NCBI RefSeq assembly: GCF_021533215.1
Contig: NZ_JAJNKA010000003.1
Location: 62,001-126,000, forward strand
Origin: Portibacter lacus
GTDB taxonomy: Bacteria; Bacteroidota; Bacteroidia; Chitinophagales; Saprospiraceae
Direction: 5' to 3'
Length of the DNA: 64,000 nt
Shown: piece by piece, positions 61,223-64,000 of the stretch
Layout of the letters: each line of letters begins with the position of its first letter
Position numbering within the stretch: the stretch's first letter is position 1
The notes under the pieces: model-generated
Database searches by the model: none
Told to the model about the DNA's origin: nothing
What the model saw: only the letters and a program-made list of their open reading frames with translations
Translations under genes and position numbers: made by a program

Positions 61223-63958
61223 ATGAAAAATTTATTACTACTATTTCTTATTCTTATTTCTTCAAACTTATTTGCGCAAAAAATTGACATACAAGGAATT
61301 GTACTTTCAGACAAAGACAAATCTCCGATCATCGGTGGAACCGTAGAGTTACTCAATCCTAGTGATTCTGTGCTCATCAAAGGTCAAGTTACAGATATCG
61401 ACGGATCATTCTCAATTAAAGGTATTCAAAAAGGAGACTATCTGTTACAGGTATCTTACTTAGGTTTCACAGACCTTCAACAAAATATCAAAGCAGAAAA
61501 CAACATTGATTTAGGAAATTTACTTATTCAAGAATCCTCTCAAGTTCTTGATGAAGTTGTCGTTTCCGCAGAAGCGGTAACTGGGACACAACGAGGAGAT
61601 ACAGTTTCATATAATGCATCGGCATTTACAACATTAGATGATGCGAATACAAAAGATTTAATTTCTAAAATGCCAGGTATCATTATTCAAGGTAATGATG
61701 TACAGGCAGAAGGCGAATCGATCCAGAAGATTCTCGTCGATGGAAAAGAGTTTTTCGGTGGAGACATCAATACTGCGCTTCAAAGTCTTCCAGCTGAAAT
61801 AGTGAAGAATATCGAAATTTACGATAAGAAAAGTGATAAGGCAGAATTAAGTGGATTCGACGATGGAAATGAAGTAAAGACGATTAACATCATTACCAAA
61901 CCAGCAAGAAAGATTGGCCAGTTCGGAAAAATGACTGCTGGAATAGGTAATAATGGGAAGTATCAAGTTGGTACAAGTATGAACTTATTCAGTGACCAGC
62001 AAAGAGCTACAATCACTGGAATCAGCAATAACATTAACGCAACTGGCTATTCTGCAGATCCTAATAGCCAAGGAGAAGAACGTACGCAAGATGGTCTAAT
62101 TAAAACCAATAGTATCGGCGTGCAGTATAGCAATTCCTGGAATTCTGGCTTAGAAATAAGTGGTAATTACAATTACGGAAATAGCAGAAGTGAAGCAGAA
62201 GGCATCTTACGTAGGGACTACATCTTACCATCTCAGTCTGATCAATATTATAACGAGGAAAACATAACAACAAGAATCAATAGAGATCATCGGTTTAATA
62301 TGAGACTTGAATATCAAGTAACGCCGCAAGATAAATTCATCTTTGTGCCGAGAGTGAAGATAAACAATGACGTGAGTGATAGCTACTTTTTCGGTCGTAC
62401 AGAAGAATTAGACAATCCGATTAATCAAACGAAAAATAATTCAAAATCTGACAACATCGATAATGATTACTCAGCGACTTTATTGTACAATCACAGATTT
62501 CTAAAAGAAGGTCGTACGATTACCTTAAATGGTAGCACGAGCAATCATGAGAACCGAGATTTAGGATTGAGAAATGCAGAAAATATCTTTTACACAGATC
62601 AAGTTGCAGAAATCGAAAATCTAGATCAAAATATCATCAGAGTTAGAAATGGAATTGACTTCGAAGGTGGTGGATCTTATACAGAGCCTGTAGGTGAGCA
62701 TGGTCTCATAGAGCTCGAATACAATATCAAAAATAGAGATAATGACTCTGAAAAGTTGAATTACGATATCTCAGATGAAATGTCTCAAGGAGAATTTATT
62801 CAAAGGCTAGACACTGCTTTAAGTAATGTTTTCACCAACAACTACCTAACAAATGAGGTCGAGCTAGGTTACCAATTCAAAAATGAAACTGTTAAAGTTC
62901 AAGCTGAATTAGAATACCAACATGCGAATCTAATGAACAATCAGGTTTTTCCGAATAGCTCAGAAACGACTCGATCATTTCAGAGTTTGCTTCCATCACT
63001 TAGAATGTCTTATAAGATTTCTAAGCACAGTAACGTAGAGTTCAATTATTATTCATGGACGAGAGAGCCTAGTATCGGGAATTTACAAGAAGTAATAGAT
63101 AATTCTAATCCTCTTCGTCTGATCGTAGGAAATCCTGATCTTAGACAAGAATACAATCAAAGAATTAGAGCGAGATTTAAAGCTAGAAATCCAGGAAAGG
63201 AAAGAACATTTTATTTGGGATTTGCAGCATCTTTGGTGAATAATTCTATTACAAATACAACCTTTATTGCTGATGAGGCTGTCGCACTTAATAGCGATAT
63301 TACCTTACAGAAAGGCGCTCAATTAATAAAGCCAGCGAATGTAGATGGGAACTGGAACATTGGTTCTTTTATCAATTATGGCCTTCCGATCACTACGATT
63401 AAGTCCAATTTTAATGCATGGACAGGCGTAGGATATAGACAAAGACCTGGAATTATTAATGACATCATAAGCAATACTAATTCTACTGACTTCAGATTGG
63501 GACTTCACTTAAGTAGTAACATTAGTGATCACATAGATTTTAATTTATCGACAAGATCGAGTTATAGTTTAGTTGCTAATTCGAATAAGCCGCAGCTTGA
63601 TAACAATTACCTATCTAATAGAACTAGTGCAAAATTCAATGCCATTTTCTGGAAAGGATTAATCTACAGAACGGATATCAATCACCAGTACTTTTCAGGT
63701 CTTGCAGATGATGTAGACAACAGCTTCCTTTTAGTGAACATGAGTATTGGCAAGAAATTATTTCCTAATGAGAGAGGAGAATTGAGTGTAAGGGTTTATG
63801 ATTTATTCGGTCAGAATAACAATATCGACAGAAATGTAACTGAGCTTTATATAGAAGATGTTCAGCGAACGGTATTACAGCGTTACTTCATGTTGTCCTT
63901 CACTTACAATTTGCGTCATTTCAGCATTGGGACGACGATGGAGGATTTTGAGTCGTAA
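61223..63958 (+). CDS. Outer-membrane barrel with CarboxypepD_reg domain (TonB-receptor-like)
   Basis: 911 residues. A signal peptide (ending near L-F-A-Q) and a CarboxypepD_reg-like beta-sandwich (residues 22-105, V-T-D-I-D-G-S-F) are followed by a plug-like region (D-L-I-S-K-M-P-G near residue 147, K-I-L-V-D-G-K-E-F-F) and a long barrel of the OMP_b-brl_3 type. The plug is shorter than in the thiamine receptor. The ligand is unknown. It follows era on the same strand by 202 bp with no terminator seen; both ends are inside the window. Confidence 0.85.
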   Translation: MKNLLLLFLILISSNLFAQKIDIQGIVLSDKDKSPIIGGTVELLNPSDSVLIKGQVTDIDGSFSIKGIQKGDYLLQVSYLGFTDLQQNIKAENNIDLGNLLIQESSQVLDEVVVSAEAVTGTQRGDTVSYNASAFTTLDDANTKDLISKMPGIIIQGNDVQAEGESIQKILVDGKEFFGGDINTALQSLPAEIVKNIEIYDKKSDKAELSGFDDGNEVKTINIITKPARKIGQFGKMTAGIGNNGKYQVGTSMNLFSDQQRATITGISNNINATGYSADPNSQGEERTQDGLIKTNSIGVQYSNSWNSGLEISGNYNYGNSRSEAEGILRRDYILPSQSDQYYNEENITTRINRDHRFNMRLEYQVTPQDKFIFVPRVKINNDVSDSYFFGRTEELDNPINQTKNNSKSDNIDNDYSATLLYNHRFLKEGRTITLNGSTSNHENRDLGLRNAENIFYTDQVAEIENLDQNIIRVRNGIDFEGGGSYTEPVGEHGLIELEYNIKNRDNDSEKLNYDISDEMSQGEFIQRLDTALSNVFTNNYLTNEVELGYQFKNETVKVQAELEYQHANLMNNQVFPNSSETTRSFQSLLPSLRMSYKISKHSNVEFNYYSWTREPSIGNLQEVIDNSNPLRLIVGNPDLRQEYNQRIRARFKARNPGKERTFYLGFAASLVNNSITNTTFIADEAVALNSDITLQKGAQLIKPANVDGNWNIGSFINYGLPITTIKSNFNAWTGVGYRQRPGIINDIISNTNSTDFRLGLHLSSNISDHIDFNLSTRSSYSLVANSNKPQLDNNYLSNRTSAKFNAIFWKGLIYRTDINHQYFSGLADDVDNSFLLVNMSIGKKLFPNERGELSVRVYDLFGQNNNIDRNVTELYIEDVQRTVLQRYFMLSFTYNLRHFSIGTTMEDFES

Positions 63959-64000
63959 GAGGCCGTAAATCATTAAAAGATTAATATTGTTGTAGGTCAA

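Overview
The window is AT-rich chromosomal DNA from a member of the Bacteroidota, most likely a gliding or algal-polysaccharide type such as the Saprospiria/Lewinella group (inference, no phylogeny run). The evidence is: two secreted proteins with type IX secretion (T9SS) C-terminal sorting domains, outer-membrane barrels with CarboxypepD_reg and TonB-plug architecture, Bacteroidota-type promoters with a TAnnTTTG -7 element, many genes without a Shine-Dalgarno sequence, an IPTL-CTERM protein, and Cys-type sulfatases. I see no rRNA, tRNA, CRISPR array or intact insertion sequence.

Layout. 1-8.8 kb: the 3' part of a class C beta-lactamase-like lipoprotein, an IPTL-CTERM surface protein, a decayed sulfatase 3' end, a cytosolic LRR protein, small DUF2071 and DUF1801 genes, a YhhN-type membrane enzyme, a T9SS cargo protein, a YggS relic and an SRPBCC protein. 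9-12 kb: two sulfatases in tandem. 12-16.2 kb: a DUF5615/DUF433 toxin-antitoxin pair, an SDR oxidoreductase, small hypotheticals, and a GNAT-like gene overlapping a HigA-like HTH gene (candidate second toxin-antitoxin pair) under a textbook promoter. 16.4-18.5 kb: an arsR-arsC-arsB (ACR3) operon with a palindromic operator. 18.6-21.4 kb: cupin, two small membrane proteins and a secreted metzincin-like protease, with FNR/CRP-type sites. 21.5-26.9 kb: a VOC protein, a two-hydrolase fusion, a giant secreted protein and a DinB protein. 26.9-31.7 kb: a NarL-type two-component system divergent from a 1083-residue eCIS-core (DUF4157) putative toxin. 31.7-35.2 kb: a TetR regulator divergent from a small exported protein, a SulP anion transporter and a beta-carbonic anhydrase, which together look like a bicarbonate module.

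35-41 kb: a T9SS metalloprotease, a 153-bp tandem repeat array, a GH113-like lipoprotein, a hypothetical and an integrase relic. 41-47.2 kb: one long leftward cluster (LolA-like protein, TetR, outer-membrane barrel, ABC ATPase, two FtsX-type permeases) headed by two FNR/CRP-type sites. 47.5-55 kb: a marR-tolC-MFP-RND efflux operon bracketed by two related small helical-bundle genes, and an unusual heptanucleotide-repeat element. 55.5-64 kb: a small barrel protein, a TonB receptor under a TPP riboswitch (thiamine uptake) next to a NadR-like kinase, a conserved hypothetical overlapping era, and a large CarboxypepD_reg outer-membrane barrel.

Items of most interest are the eCIS-core toxin with its divergent two-component system, the GNAT/HTH pair, a sense-strand 3'-end motif (AGGTCAATGTT) that recurs downstream of genes across the window, the heptamer-repeat/hairpin element at 54.3-54.7 kb, shared FNR-type sites at three loci, and four gene or repeat relics that translation-based gene finding would miss.
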